Below are positions 1-7,265 of a stretch of DNA of 13,578 nt, piece by piece. Position numbers and translations under genes: made by a program. This DNA comes from a bacterium. GTDB taxonomy: Bacteria; Armatimonadota; Fimbriimonadia; Fimbriimonadales; JBAXQP01. The stretch is from NCBI GenBank assembly GCA_037131655.1, contig JBAXQP010000041.1, forward strand, positions 1 to 13,578, given 5' to 3'. How positions within the stretch are numbered: the stretch's first letter is position 1; each line of letters begins with the position of its first letter. The notes beneath the pieces are model-generated. The model was not told the origin of the DNA. It saw nothing but the letters and a program-made list of their open reading frames with translations, and made no database searches.

Positions 1-1276
1 TGACGCCGGTGACGATCTTACCGAAGTCTCCGCCGTGCTTGGTGGCATCAGCGCGTGTGTCCAGCTTACCTTCAACCGCTGCTTTTGACAGCATGGCCGC
101 ATCGGCTACCAGTGTGTTGACAGCAACGATACACTTGTTGAGGTTGTTCTTAATCTCGTTGAAGTCACCGTTGTAGGTGTCGGTGATTTTGGCAGGTATG
201 TCGCCGTTGCTGATTCGCTCGACGTATTCGGCAGCAACATTCAAAGGACCGACGACGGCGTCGAGTGTCTCGTTGACACCCTGGACGATCGCTTGATAAC
301 CGCCTTCGAATTGTGTCGTATCACCGCGAGTATCCAACTTGCCTGCAACCGCAGCGGTTGAGAGTAAGCCGGCTTCATGCACGAGGCTTTTGAGGGTAGT
401 AACGACCTTTGCCAGACCCTTGCTTAAAACGTCAGCATCTGACTTGGGGGTAACAGTGACTGTTAGGTCGCCCACGCTGATCGAATCCGCGGCGCCGGCT
501 AGACCCTTCATATATGCGATCATCTTCTGGAACGAGAGGGCCAACTGACCGATCTCATCTCCAGATTGGTGGTCGATATTTTGGTCCACATCACCCAACG
601 AGATACTGTCGGCAGCCTTCACCATTTTGGTCATCGGTTTGGTAATTGACGTGGTGAGGAACAGGCCGAGTGCAATGGCGATCAAGAAACCAAGTATCAT
701 CGCCACCGTCATGGTGCGCTTGCCGGTTACGGCTGAGGCCTCGGCAGTGGTTGTGTTGATCTCTACGACCTTGTTTAGTAACGCTTCGGCTTCATCGAAT
801 GACTTTCCTAACGTTACCGTGCCTAATTCAACCATTTGTTTGTGGATAGAATCAGCTTTCGATTTATCAGACTTAACGGCCTCCCAAGATCTGGTAAGAT
901 TGACATAAGCATTATGATCCGCTACCCACTTGTCCCATGCAGGGACAAACTTGTCCCAGACAACTTTTTCTTCAGCAGTCTGAGGAAGTGGTTCGTAGAC
1001 TGCCCGGGCTTCTTTGGCGGCCTTGAACTTTTCGTCGAATCTTTTGTACTGCGCCGCGCGGAGATCTCCAGTTAATGTTCTATTTAACAGAAGATTCTCC
1101 GAGCCATCCACTGCCGTTTGCGCCTCGCTGATAACCAGCAAGCTTTGAACACTCGGCAGCTTAACTGTGCCCAAATCCTTGATGGCGTTAAGCCCCACTA
1201 TGCCGATCACGATAGCGATCAGCGCTACGAACACAAACCCACCTATTAACTTGGGTCCCAACTTAAGTTTATTCAT
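1..1276 (-). CDS. Methyl-accepting chemotaxis protein with repeated HAMP-like modules (N-terminal part; gene runs off the left edge)
   Basis: Transmembrane chemoreceptor that senses a ligand outside the cytoplasmic membrane and controls CheA through CheW. The frame is open for all 425 visible codons. It starts MNKLKLGPK with TM1 at about residues 10-29, followed by an extracytoplasmic helical region of about 155 residues (four-helix-bundle sensor type) and TM2 at about 187-208. A HAMP domain follows (SITKP start, then GDEIGQL), and then at least three further HAMP-like units, including AADSISVGDLTV and a pair related by a 91-residue period (AAVAGKLDTR near 308, AAVEGKLDTR near 399). The methylation helices and signalling tip are not in the window, so it is partial at the C terminus. 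The start is supported by GAGAGG about 9 bases upstream. It is the last visible gene of the che operon, after a structured 183-base gap. The family is clear; the ligand cannot be told. Confidence 0.93.
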   Translation of the reverse strand, partial: MNKLKLGPKLIGGFVFVALIAIVIGIVGLNAIKDLGTVKLPSVQSLLVISEAQTAVDGSENLLLNRTLTGDLRAAQYKRFDEKFKAAKEARAVYEPLPQTAEEKVVWDKFVPAWDKWVADHNAYVNLTRSWEAVKSDKSKADSIHKQMVELGTVTLGKSFDEAEALLNKVVEINTTTAEASAVTGKRTMTVAMILGFLIAIALGLFLTTSITKPMTKMVKAADSISLGDVDQNIDHQSGDEIGQLALSFQKMIAYMKGLAGAADSISVGDLTVTVTPKSDADVLSKGLAKVVTTLKSLVHEAGLLSTAAVAGKLDTRGDTTQFEGGYQAIVQGVNETLDAVVGPLNVAAEYVERISNGDIPAKITDTYNGDFNEIKNNLNKCIVAVNTLVADAAMLSKAAVEGKLDTRADATKHGGDFGKIVTGV

Positions 1277-1459
1277 AATTGTTATCCTCTCTGTATTGGC
1301 GCCGCCCGTCTACTCATCGCTCCCGCGCAGGTTGAACCTATTCACGGGTAGCTTGTCAACATCGGAGGCTTGGCTCGGTGCGGCATTTCAACCAAGACCC
1401 CGTTACTGCGCATGTATCTTTGGATCAGTCAGCCTACCTTTCGGTTATCAGGCCGACTT
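1277..1459 (-). other. Structured intergenic region / candidate leader RNA of the receptor gene
   Basis: This 183-base gap between the outer-membrane gene and the receptor gene holds three potential hairpins. One at 1428-1457 has an 8-bp stem with one G-U pair and an inner ACC/GGT stem closed by a GAAA tetraloop in the minus-strand RNA. One at 1369-1396 has a 7-bp stem with one wobble. One at 1322-1348 has a 6-bp outer stem (CCCGTG with CGCGGG) around an inner AGGTT/AACCT stem. None is followed by a T-run on the minus strand. The hairpins could be an mRNA processing or stability element, a leader, or a regulatory RNA. It does not match the c-di-GMP-I consensus (no ACGCAAAGC core). Pairing is read by eye only. 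Confidence 0.35.
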
Positions 1460-2209
1460 TTAAAAGTTCACGTCTAGCTGAACGGTTATTTTTGTCGGAC
1501 CGTTCAGACTTCTGTCGTTGAACCATACCAGCCCGGCGAGCAGGCTGATGTCCTTGGTGAAATAGTAGTAAGCGCCGACTCCGCCTCCACCTATGGCGTT
1601 ATCGCCAGAGGCGTAATCACCCGCCAGAACGACCTTGCCAGGAACTAAGGCGTGGTCAATTGCCACCATAAATCCCTGGTTTTCATTGTCACCAGCGCCG
1701 TTTACGAGCACCTTGTCATTACCAAGATAGTAAGAAGCGGCAAGTCTGGTACGGCCACCTGGTAGGCTTTTGCCAATCGTTAGATAGGCGATGTTTTGGT
1801 TCGTAACATCATTTCGTGTGCCGAAATTAAAGAACCCCAACTGTATCGCCGGAGCATCCTTTGAAAGGACACCCTCCCGGTAACCGAATTTAGCGTTAAA
1901 GAAGAGTGGGTTTGATCCCGGTAAAAGCAGGTCAATACCGAACTCTGCGGCCATCTTGCCGGGCAAGTTAGCGCCGAAAGTCAGGCCTAGATCCGTCGGA
2001 AACTGCGCGCCGGTCTCGGTCGAACCTGCGGAGAAGTAGTCATCAATTCCAAGATGAGTTACGCCGGCTGGTTGTATGTCGATGGTGCAGGGCGTCCAAT
2101 AGGTTGTGGACGGGGTCGCCAGAGCAATTCCGCCGAAGCCTAGCAACACCATCTGGGTAAAGCCGACTATCACTCTTATAGAGAATTTTAAGTTACAAAA
2201 TCTAATCAT
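1460..2209 (-). CDS. Predicted outer-membrane beta-barrel-like protein of unknown function
   Basis: A 249-residue exported protein. It has a basic N terminus, a hydrophobic stretch at about residues 11-30 and a likely signal peptidase I site ALA|TP after residue 31. The mature part of about 218 residues is rich in Gly, aromatic residues and alternating hydrophobic/polar segments such as AIQLGFFNFG and ITVQLDVNF. It ends in Phe with alternating hydrophobic residues, as in the C-terminal strand of proteins folded by the BAM machinery, so location in the outer membrane is inferred. AGGAGA lies about 9 bases before the ATG. It starts 35 bases after the cheR stop and precedes the receptor gene, so it is probably in the che operon. 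I do not recognise a named family. A porin-like role or a ligand-capture role for the receptor is only a guess from position. Confidence 0.72.
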   Translation of the reverse strand: MIRFCNLKFSIRVIVGFTQMVLLGFGGIALATPSTTYWTPCTIDIQPAGVTHLGIDDYFSAGSTETGAQFPTDLGLTFGANLPGKMAAEFGIDLLLPGSNPLFFNAKFGYREGVLSKDAPAIQLGFFNFGTRNDVTNQNIAYLTIGKSLPGGRTRLAASYYLGNDKVLVNGAGDNENQGFMVAIDHALVPGKVVLAGDYASGDNAIGGGGVGAYYYFTKDISLLAGLVWFNDRSLNGPTKITVQLDVNF

Positions 2210-2244
2210 GGTCTCTAATCTCCTGAAATTCTAGATTAACTGGT

Positions 2245-2844
2245 TTAGTTGATTCGCTGAAAAACGGGGCCGTCCGATGCGACAGGGCGGAACCATTTTT
2301 GAGCTTCCACGGGCATCTTTTGGGTTGATTCTGTTGCCAGAAATCCACCCTCTACCAGTGAATCGTGGAACATCCGCAGGACGTCAACGCGCTGTTGCAG
2401 ACTTAAGTGCAGCAGGACGTTCTTACAAACAATCAGACCGAAGTCTTTTTTAACTGTCTGCAGAGTTGTTAGATCGTGTTCTTTGAAAGAAACCGATTGC
2501 TTAATTGATTCATCGAGAGTGTAACGTCCAGAATCTCCTGCCGGTACAAAGTATTTTTTAAGAACTTCTTCCGGTATTCGTTTGACTTGTTCATCCGAAT
2601 AGGAGGCCTTGTTAATTAAGTCGCCAAAACTACCATTGAGGTCTGTCGCGCAGATGCGGACATTTCGGAATTGAAATTGCCCCATGTTCTCTCGCAGCAG
2701 AATGGCTAAAGTGAATGGTTCTTCTCCCGTCGCGCACCCAGCATCCCAGATATCGAGATATCTACGAGTCCTGAGCTGCGGGAGAACATGCTCCTCAATT
2801 AGGTCAAGCGTATGCTGGTCTCTAAAAAAGAACGTAAATGCCAT
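2245..2844 (-). CDS. cheR: CheR-type chemotaxis methyltransferase, catalytic domain only
   Basis: SAM-dependent O-methyltransferase that would methylate receptor glutamates for adaptation. The 199-residue product begins at the FFFRD segment (residues 5-9), which matches the FFRE segment of CheR. It then shows the SAM-binding motif GCATGEEP (36-43), ATDLN (66-70), and CKNVLLHL (140-147), where canonical CheR has RNVxIYF. Lys and His thus replace the usual Arg and Tyr. Typical CheR is about 270 residues with an N-terminal all-helical domain that is absent here. The upstream sequence is the cheW gene, so that domain has not been lost by a wrong start choice. The start at 2844 sits 4 bases after the cheW stop, behind a GGTGG. 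A start at 2874, inside cheW, is possible but adds only ten residues. Translational coupling with cheW is likely. Confidence 0.85.
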   Translation of the reverse strand: MAFTFFFRDQHTLDLIEEHVLPQLRTRRYLDIWDAGCATGEEPFTLAILLRENMGQFQFRNVRICATDLNGSFGDLINKASYSDEQVKRIPEEVLKKYFVPAGDSGRYTLDESIKQSVSFKEHDLTTLQTVKKDFGLIVCKNVLLHLSLQQRVDVLRMFHDSLVEGGFLATESTQKMPVEAQKWFRPVASDGPVFQRIN

Positions 2845-2848
2845 AGTA

Positions 2849-3331
2849 TTAAGCCACCATCTGACTGACGGCATCGATATCGATCACCATCGTCGTGTCG
2901 AGCAAAATAATCACTCGATCTTGTAACTGGGCTAAACCACTGAGGAAGCGTTTTGTTTCATCAATGGTGATGGTCGGGGGTGGTTGGACTTGATCGTCCG
3001 CGATTTCCACAACATCAGAAACCGCATCGCCACGCAGGCCAAAGGTTTTGCCGTCGAAATTAACGACTACGACAATGCTTTGGTCTTCTTCGTTCATCGG
3101 TGGCATTCCTAATCTTGTGCGCAGGTCAATAACTGCGATAATCGAACCTCGCAGGTTGATGACCCCCAGGACATAATCAGGCGCATTTGGAATGCTTGTT
3201 GCAGGTGAATAGGTTCGAATTTCCTGCACCTCCAACAAAGGCACTCCATAGGTTTCGCTTCCCAGTTCGAATGCTAAGAACTGATGGGAAGACGAATCCG
3301 AACCCTGGTTCTCTGTGCGAGTAACTTTCAT
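2849..3331 (-). CDS. cheW: CheW chemotaxis coupling protein
   Basis: Cytoplasmic adaptor that links chemoreceptors to the CheA kinase in the receptor array. The 160-residue protein is a single CheW-like SH3-type domain preceded by about 15 polar residues. Landmarks are FLAFELGSETYGVPLLEVQEI (first strands, shown in part by FELGSETYGVP), GVINLRG (56-62) with the conserved NLRG turn, and VIDLRTRLG just after it. Length is normal for the family. The start is well supported by AGGAGG eight bases before the ATG. It lies 105 bases after cheA and 4 bases before cheR on the same strand, so it belongs to one operon with the kinase and methyltransferase. Confidence 0.96.
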   Translation of the reverse strand: MKVTRTENQGSDSSSHQFLAFELGSETYGVPLLEVQEIRTYSPATSIPNAPDYVLGVINLRGSIIAVIDLRTRLGMPPMNEEDQSIVVVVNFDGKTFGLRGDAVSDVVEIADDQVQPPPTITIDETKRFLSGLAQLQDRVIILLDTTMVIDIDAVSQMVA

Positions 3332-3423
3332 TAACTAACCTCCTCTGTTCTCTGTCCGTTAAGTTTTAGGACAGGCATATTCCGACTTCAAGCTTCGCTG
3401 TAAAAAATATTAAGTCAAACAGT

Positions 3424-3441
3424 CCTGATATCTTAATCAGG
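3424..3441 (-). other. Small hairpin spanning the cheA stop codon
   Basis: A 6-bp inverted repeat, CCTGAT and ATCAGG with a 6-base loop, covers the cheA TGA stop. A short T-rich run occurs only about 15 bases further on, so this is not a classic terminator. It may mark mRNA processing or partial attenuation between cheA and cheW. Confidence 0.25.
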
Positions 3442-5509
3442 CAGTAAGAGCTTCCTCGTCCATCTGGTATGTCTGTGCAGTCTGAGCGCGACGGATTAAA
3501 TCACTGGCATCTAAAATCAGAGCGACGTGCCCATCGCCTAAAATAGTGGCTCCTGAGAAACCTGGCACACGCATAAAGTTGGCTTCCAAGCTCTTCATGA
3601 CGACCTGTTGTTGGCCGATGATCTCATCTGCCAACAGAGCTATCTGCTGATCGTCTTGTTCCAAGATGACTAGCAACCCTTTGGAAGTCTCGCGGATGCC
3701 ATCTTCCATTTGGAAAGAATCGCATAGCTTCACAAGCGGCAGGAATTTTCCCCGCACGTTTACCATTTCGTAGGTTCCCAACGCCGAGCAAAGAGTTACG
3801 TTTTCGGGTTGGAAGGTTTCGACGACTGAGGTGAGAGGAACGATAAAGAACTCGGACCCCACTCGTAAATTAAGTCCCTCCATAATGGCGAGGGTAAGGG
3901 GAACTTTGATTAGGAAACGCGATCCCTTCCCTAATTCAGAAAAGACAGTAACAATCCCGCCCAATTTGTCGACATTTCGCTTGACAACGTCCATGCCGAC
4001 ACCACGCCCTGAAACGTCGGTAATTACTTCAGCGGTGGAGAATCCAGGGCGGAATAAATATTCATAAAGTGCATCCGCAGAAGGATGATCATCCTCTTTT
4101 ATCCATTCGAGAGTGATTGCCTTTTGACGAATTCGTTCGATGTCAATGCCGCGTCCATCGTCTGTGACTTCGATATGAATGCGGCCTTCCGCTTGGTAAG
4201 CGTTTAACTTGACAGTGCCGCATGGAGGCTTGCCGAGTTTAACTCTTTGGTCGGGTGGTTCGATGCCGTGGTCAAGACTGTTGCGGAGCAAATGGGTTAG
4301 CGGGTCGGTTAAAGACTCGAGCAAAGTTCGATCCAATTCAGTCTCTTCACCGGCGATTTCCAGCTTAACTTCTTTTCCGCTCGATGAAGCTAGATCGCGT
4401 ACCATTCGCGGGAATCGATTGAATACAAAACCGACGGGGATCATTCGAATGGCCATGACACGTTCGTGCAACTCACGAATGTGGCGCTCCATCTGAACAA
4501 CTGCCATCTTCGCTTCGACGTCGATGACTTTTTGATGCGTCGTACTCAGCATCGATTGGGCAATAACGATTTCACTGGTCAAGTTGAAAAGCGCATCAAC
4601 TTTTTCTGTTGCCACACGAATAGTTTGTGCTTCGGCAGGTTTGCGAGTGCCTGCCTGTGCCGCTGTATCTATTGATGTAGTTTTAGCTGACTGTCCATCA
4701 GTTATTTGGGAAACTGCGGTTTCGACTTCGACCGTAACGGCTTCGTCACTATCTTCGAAGGGATCTATCTCAACAGTTGCTCCATCACCTGTAAGCTCTA
4801 AGACGGCGCGGATCATGACCGGCTCGTAGGTTGTCTCCACATCCAGGAACCAGGTGGCATAACACTCAAGCGGGTCTAATTGACGCAAATCGGGGATTTT
4901 TTCTTCTAATCGGCTGCTTAGAATGGTTACATAATCTTTTAAGTCGATAAGCGAGCGCAGGGGGTCGCTTTCGCCATCGTTAAATCGCCCGGAAGAAAAG
5001 CTAACGCGATAACGAGTCGGTTTGCTGGCATCTACGCTGTCATTTTTTTCTACTTCAGGCTGAGTTTCAGGTTCAGTCACTACCTGAGGAGTCGGTTCTA
5101 CCTTAGGTGTTTCAACTCTTAATGCAGCAGTATCGCTTGAGACGAGAGTTTTTAATTGGCCTAGAATTTGTGCGCAAGCAGGATCACCGACATCACCTTC
5201 TGTTCGACTTGCATCTAGTAAGTTACGGATGATATCAACACCCTTCAAGAGAAGATCGGTCAACTCTTTAGATAGCGTTCGATTTCCTTTGCGAATAACA
5301 TCCAGCGAATTCTCAAGCCCGTGAGTGAAGTGGCTGATGTTCGTAAAACCCATTGCGCCGCTGTTGCCTTTTAGCGAATGAGCATTGCGAAAGAGCGCAT
5401 TGATTACTTCTGGGTCAGCGCTACTTTCTTCCATGGCGAGCAGGATTGTTTCCATCTGCTCCACCATTTCATTAGCTTCCTCATAGAATATCTGTGTTAA
5501 CGATTCCAT
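3437..5509 (-). CDS. cheA: CheA chemotaxis histidine kinase
   Basis: Receptor-controlled histidine kinase that phosphorylates response regulators. From the ATG at 5509 it is 690 residues with the full domain order. P1 (Hpt) has AHSLKG with the phospho-accepting His at residue 44. A Pro/Glu-rich linker follows, then a P2-like domain (about 165-252, containing LDPLECYATWFLD). P3 is the dimerisation helix pair (from about 295, VATEKVDALFNLTSEI). P4 is the ATPase (N box LLRNSLDHGIE near 409, DDGRGID near 449, GRGVGMDVV near 502, GKGSRF near 529). P5 is the CheW-like regulatory domain (about 537-680). All catalytic motifs look intact. The start is set by GGAG seven bases before the ATG. An in-frame GTG at 5587 would add 26 residues lying before P1 and is less likely. 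Confidence 0.96.
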   Translation of the reverse strand: MESLTQIFYEEANEMVEQMETILLAMEESSADPEVINALFRNAHSLKGNSGAMGFTNISHFTHGLENSLDVIRKGNRTLSKELTDLLLKGVDIIRNLLDASRTEGDVGDPACAQILGQLKTLVSSDTAALRVETPKVEPTPQVVTEPETQPEVEKNDSVDASKPTRYRVSFSSGRFNDGESDPLRSLIDLKDYVTILSSRLEEKIPDLRQLDPLECYATWFLDVETTYEPVMIRAVLELTGDGATVEIDPFEDSDEAVTVEVETAVSQITDGQSAKTTSIDTAAQAGTRKPAEAQTIRVATEKVDALFNLTSEIVIAQSMLSTTHQKVIDVEAKMAVVQMERHIRELHERVMAIRMIPVGFVFNRFPRMVRDLASSSGKEVKLEIAGEETELDRTLLESLTDPLTHLLRNSLDHGIEPPDQRVKLGKPPCGTVKLNAYQAEGRIHIEVTDDGRGIDIERIRQKAITLEWIKEDDHPSADALYEYLFRPGFSTAEVITDVSGRGVGMDVVKRNVDKLGGIVTVFSELGKGSRFLIKVPLTLAIMEGLNLRVGSEFFIVPLTSVVETFQPENVTLCSALGTYEMVNVRGKFLPLVKLCDSFQMEDGIRETSKGLLVILEQDDQQIALLADEIIGQQQVVMKSLEANFMRVPGFSGATILGDGHVALILDASDLIRRAQTAQTYQMDEEALTA

Positions 5510-5675
5510 ATATTTTCTCCGGCCAAAGTTAAGAGTGTCTAAAACAACATAAACCGCACCCCTACGGCATGCGGAACCTTGTGACACTTATCCTGAATAT
5601 CAATCTCGCGACATGGCCTTCGAGGGTGTGGTTGTGGCGTTAACTTATGAATAAATAGATCTGATTTTCGCTCTT
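5510..5675 (-). other. 166-base gap between the STAS gene and cheA
   Basis: No convincing gene. On the minus strand it contains a short inverted repeat, CCGCA and TGCGG, around a G-rich loop at about 5552-5572, and then the cheA ribosome-binding site. It could hold a second promoter for cheA or a leader. I see no strong -35/-10 pair. Confidence 0.3.
5517..5520 (-). promoter_or_regulatory. Ribosome-binding site that sets the cheA start
   Basis: GGAG followed by a 7-base spacer and ATG at 5509. It favours this start over the upstream GTG at 5587, and the Hpt domain begins exactly here. Confidence 0.7.
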
Positions 5676-6032
5676 TCAGGCTGCATTAGGAAGTGCAGAC
5701 GGCATCTCAGCCGTATTCTTAATTAAAGAAAAGTCTTCATAATCCCCTAACAACTGATCGACCCCATTCTCATGTAAAGCCTGCGCAAACTTAGGAGAAG
5801 GTTGTGAAAAGGTAAGTGACTTGCCGACGGTATTCAGGCTCTTTTTCAAAGAAATAAACACCTGAAGGCAAGCAAAATGGATCCATTCGACTTGTGACCA
5901 ATCCACCTTTGTGTTCAAAGGGGAATTCAAAAGGTTCTGTGTCTCGCTCAAAAGAGGCATCATCTCGTCGAAATTTACATCTCCAGTGAGTGTAAGAGTG
6001 TATTCGTCCTCGCTAGTGTTGGTCATCATCAT
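5676..6032 (-). CDS. STAS-domain protein of the chemotaxis operon
   Basis: A 118-residue single STAS domain of the anti-sigma-factor-antagonist fold, cytoplasmic. The pattern is a first strand (YTLTLTGDVNF), then VDWSQVEWIHFACLQVFISLKKSL, then GKSLTFSQPSPKFAQAL, as in small STAS proteins often found beside cheA or cheW. In SpoIIAA-like members the loop reads DSSG with a phosphorylated Ser. Here the matching segment is I-H-F-A-C-L (51-56), so both the Asp and the Ser are missing and Ser phosphorylation at that site is unlikely. It may instead be a protein-protein scaffold for the array. It is the first gene of the operon, 166 bases before cheA. Three consecutive ATG codons open the frame, and which is used is not decided by the weak AGGTG about 11 bases upstream. 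No defined function is known to me. Confidence 0.8.
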   Translation of the reverse strand: MMMTNTSEDEYTLTLTGDVNFDEMMPLLSETQNLLNSPLNTKVDWSQVEWIHFACLQVFISLKKSLNTVGKSLTFSQPSPKFAQALHENGVDQLLGDYEDFSLIKNTAEMPSALPNAA

Positions 6033-6060
6033 AATCCGTTATTCACCTATCAGAACTATC

Positions 6061-6069
6061 GGTATAACA
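6061..6069 (-). promoter_or_regulatory. Possible extended -10 for the chemotaxis operon
   Basis: On the minus strand TG-T-TATACC lies about 30 bases before the STAS start in AT-rich intergenic DNA. TATACC matches four of six consensus -10 bases, and no good -35 is seen. No sigma-28-type promoter was recognised here. Weak call. Confidence 0.25.
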
Positions 6070-6144
6070 CAGCACTTTTTACAGGTTATTTTTAATGTTT
6101 GCGAAATAAAAATCAAAGCCTATCTGAGTTATAAAAATGCCTTC

Positions 6145-6174
6145 TCGACCCTTTAGGAAGGTTTCTGCTACAAT
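6145..6174 (+). promoter_or_regulatory. Likely sigma-70-type promoter of the plus-strand gene cluster
   Basis: TCGACC (four of six matches to TTGACA), an 18-base spacer, then TACAAT (five of six matches to TATAAT). It ends 26 bases before the TTG start at 6201, in the divergent region between the chemotaxis operon and the plus-strand cluster. Confidence 0.5.
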
Positions 6175-6187
6175 AGTTAAACACGAG

Positions 6188-6193
6188 AGGGAG
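6188..6193 (+). promoter_or_regulatory. Ribosome-binding site for a TTG start
   Basis: AGGGAG with a 7-base spacer to TTG at 6201. The strong site supports the non-ATG start. No other in-frame start occurs in the next 40 codons, and the protein begins with a family-like MKRVVSISLGSS. Confidence 0.75.
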
Positions 6194-6200
6194 CGTAACG

Positions 6201-7103
6201 TTGAAGAGGGTTGTATCGATTAGTCTTGGTTCATCAAAGCGAAATAAAGAAGCGCAGGTTGATATTCTCGGCGAGCAGTATCATATTAAGCGAATTAGCG
6301 CTCATGGTGATTTCAAACGCTTTGCAGAGATGTTCACCGAACTTGACGGTAAAGTCGACGCACTAGGGATCGGTGGAGCAGATAAATACATCTGGGTTGG
6401 AGATAAAAGGTACGAATTCAAAGAAATCACTCGATTAGTAAGCGGGGCCAAAAAAACTCCAGTGGTTGATGGCAGCGGTCTTAAGAATACGCTCGAACGA
6501 GAATGTGTAAAACGCATTCAAAACGAGGGCCTTTTTGACTTCACTAAATCGCGGGTTCTAGTTGTGTCGGCGGTTGACCGATTTGGACTTGCCCAAAGTC
6601 TTCACGATTATGCCAAAGAAATTGTGTATGGCGATGCTCTTTTTGCGCTTTCATTGCCTCTCCCAATTAAAAGCTATCGTACCCTTAAAGTGATTGCTTC
6701 CTTGCTATTACCTATCATAACTCGTTTGCCTTTTAAGATGATCTATCCTGTTGGCGAAAAGCAGGAAGTTCGCAAACCTCGTCATGAGAAGTGGTTCAAG
6801 TGGGCTGATATAATTGCTGGTGACTGGAACTTTATTCTTCGCTATATGCCCAATAAGCTTCCAGGCAAGACCATCTTGACTCAGAGTATCCGAAAGGACG
6901 ACATCGATTTCTTCCGTCAAGCAGGGATTAAGCGGGTAATCACAACCACACCCGAAATCGGTAATGAGACATTTGCCACTAATGTATGGGAAGGCGTCAT
7001 CGTAGCCCACCTAGGCAAACGCCCAGAAGAACTCTGTGCCCAAGATTACCTAGACACCCTAGAAAAGATGAATTGGAAGCTGAATTATATAGATTTTGAT
7101 TAG
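6201..7103 (+). CDS. Protein of the family usually annotated as quinate 5-dehydrogenase; true function uncertain
   Basis: A 300-residue soluble protein. From memory, proteins with the same opening (MKRVVSISLGSS), DAxGxGG, TPVVDGSGLKNTLER, VSAVDRFGLA, LPFKMIYPVGEKQE and ADIIAGDWNFI segments occur in Moorella-like Firmicutes and other bacteria, labelled quinate 5-dehydrogenase. I see no standard GxGxxG nucleotide-binding fingerprint and no shikimate/quinate dehydrogenase catalytic motif, so that label should not be taken as a proven activity. There is no signal peptide; one moderately hydrophobic stretch (about 164-176, VIASLLLPIITRL) is probably buried. It uses TTG with a strong AGGGAG site. 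It is the first plus-strand gene and is followed after 162 bases by an acyl-ACP-reductase-like gene, with which its family seems to travel. A joint pathway is inference. Confidence 0.7.
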   Translation: MKRVVSISLGSSKRNKEAQVDILGEQYHIKRISAHGDFKRFAEMFTELDGKVDALGIGGADKYIWVGDKRYEFKEITRLVSGAKKTPVVDGSGLKNTLERECVKRIQNEGLFDFTKSRVLVVSAVDRFGLAQSLHDYAKEIVYGDALFALSLPLPIKSYRTLKVIASLLLPIITRLPFKMIYPVGEKQEVRKPRHEKWFKWADIIAGDWNFILRYMPNKLPGKTILTQSIRKDDIDFFRQAGIKRVITTTPEIGNETFATNVWEGVIVAHLGKRPEELCAQDYLDTLEKMNWKLNYIDFD

Positions 7104-7265
7104 TGTGTAGTTCGTATTCCTGAACCCTCCCCCTGAATCCGAGCGTGGAAGTGAAGGGAGGGGAGTCGCCCCGAGAATGAGAAAGATATTCAGTAACCTA
7201 TCACCTTCTTCGGAAATACGCGCTACGTAATACGAATTCACCTTCCCTTGGAGTAAACTGAATTA
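7104..7265. repeat. Intergenic region with nested inverted repeats and three tandem heptamers
   Basis: This gap holds an outer 8-bp inverted repeat (TTCGTATT at 7111-7118, AATACGAA at 7229-7236) and an inner C/G-rich 7-bp stem (CCCTCCC 7125-7131, GGGAGGG 7156-7162). Three tandem 7-mers of pattern TACGNNN lie at 7217-7237. No target duplication is seen and there is no T-run after the stem. It may be a copy of a dispersed intergenic repeat. The next gene's GGAG (7250-7253) lies at its right end. Confidence 0.35.

Noticed and set aside
627..1075. Overlapping plus-strand open frames across the receptor gene
   Set aside because: The minus strand encodes a continuous, clearly recognisable chemoreceptor. 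The plus-strand products lack domain features.
1428..1459. GCCTGATAA on the minus strand as a sigma-28 -10 element for the receptor gene
   Set aside because: No TAAA-type -35 at the required spacing, and the bases are part of an 8-bp hairpin stem.
1277..1459. c-di-GMP class I riboswitch before the receptor gene
   Set aside because: A GAAA tetraloop stem is present, but the conserved ACGCAAAGC core and the partner tetraloop-receptor helix are missing.
1428..1461. Plus-strand intrinsic terminator (hairpin followed by TTTT)
   Set aside because: No plus-strand gene ends upstream. The T-run belongs to the end of the minus-strand outer-membrane gene.
6708..7010. 100-codon open frame on the minus strand inside the quinate-dehydrogenase-family gene
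   Set aside because: It is antisense to a well-supported gene with a strong ribosome-binding site, and its product shows no recognisable family features.
7125..7162. Rho-independent terminator after the quinate-dehydrogenase-family gene
   Set aside because: The 7-bp C/G stem has a loop of about 24 bases and no following T-run.
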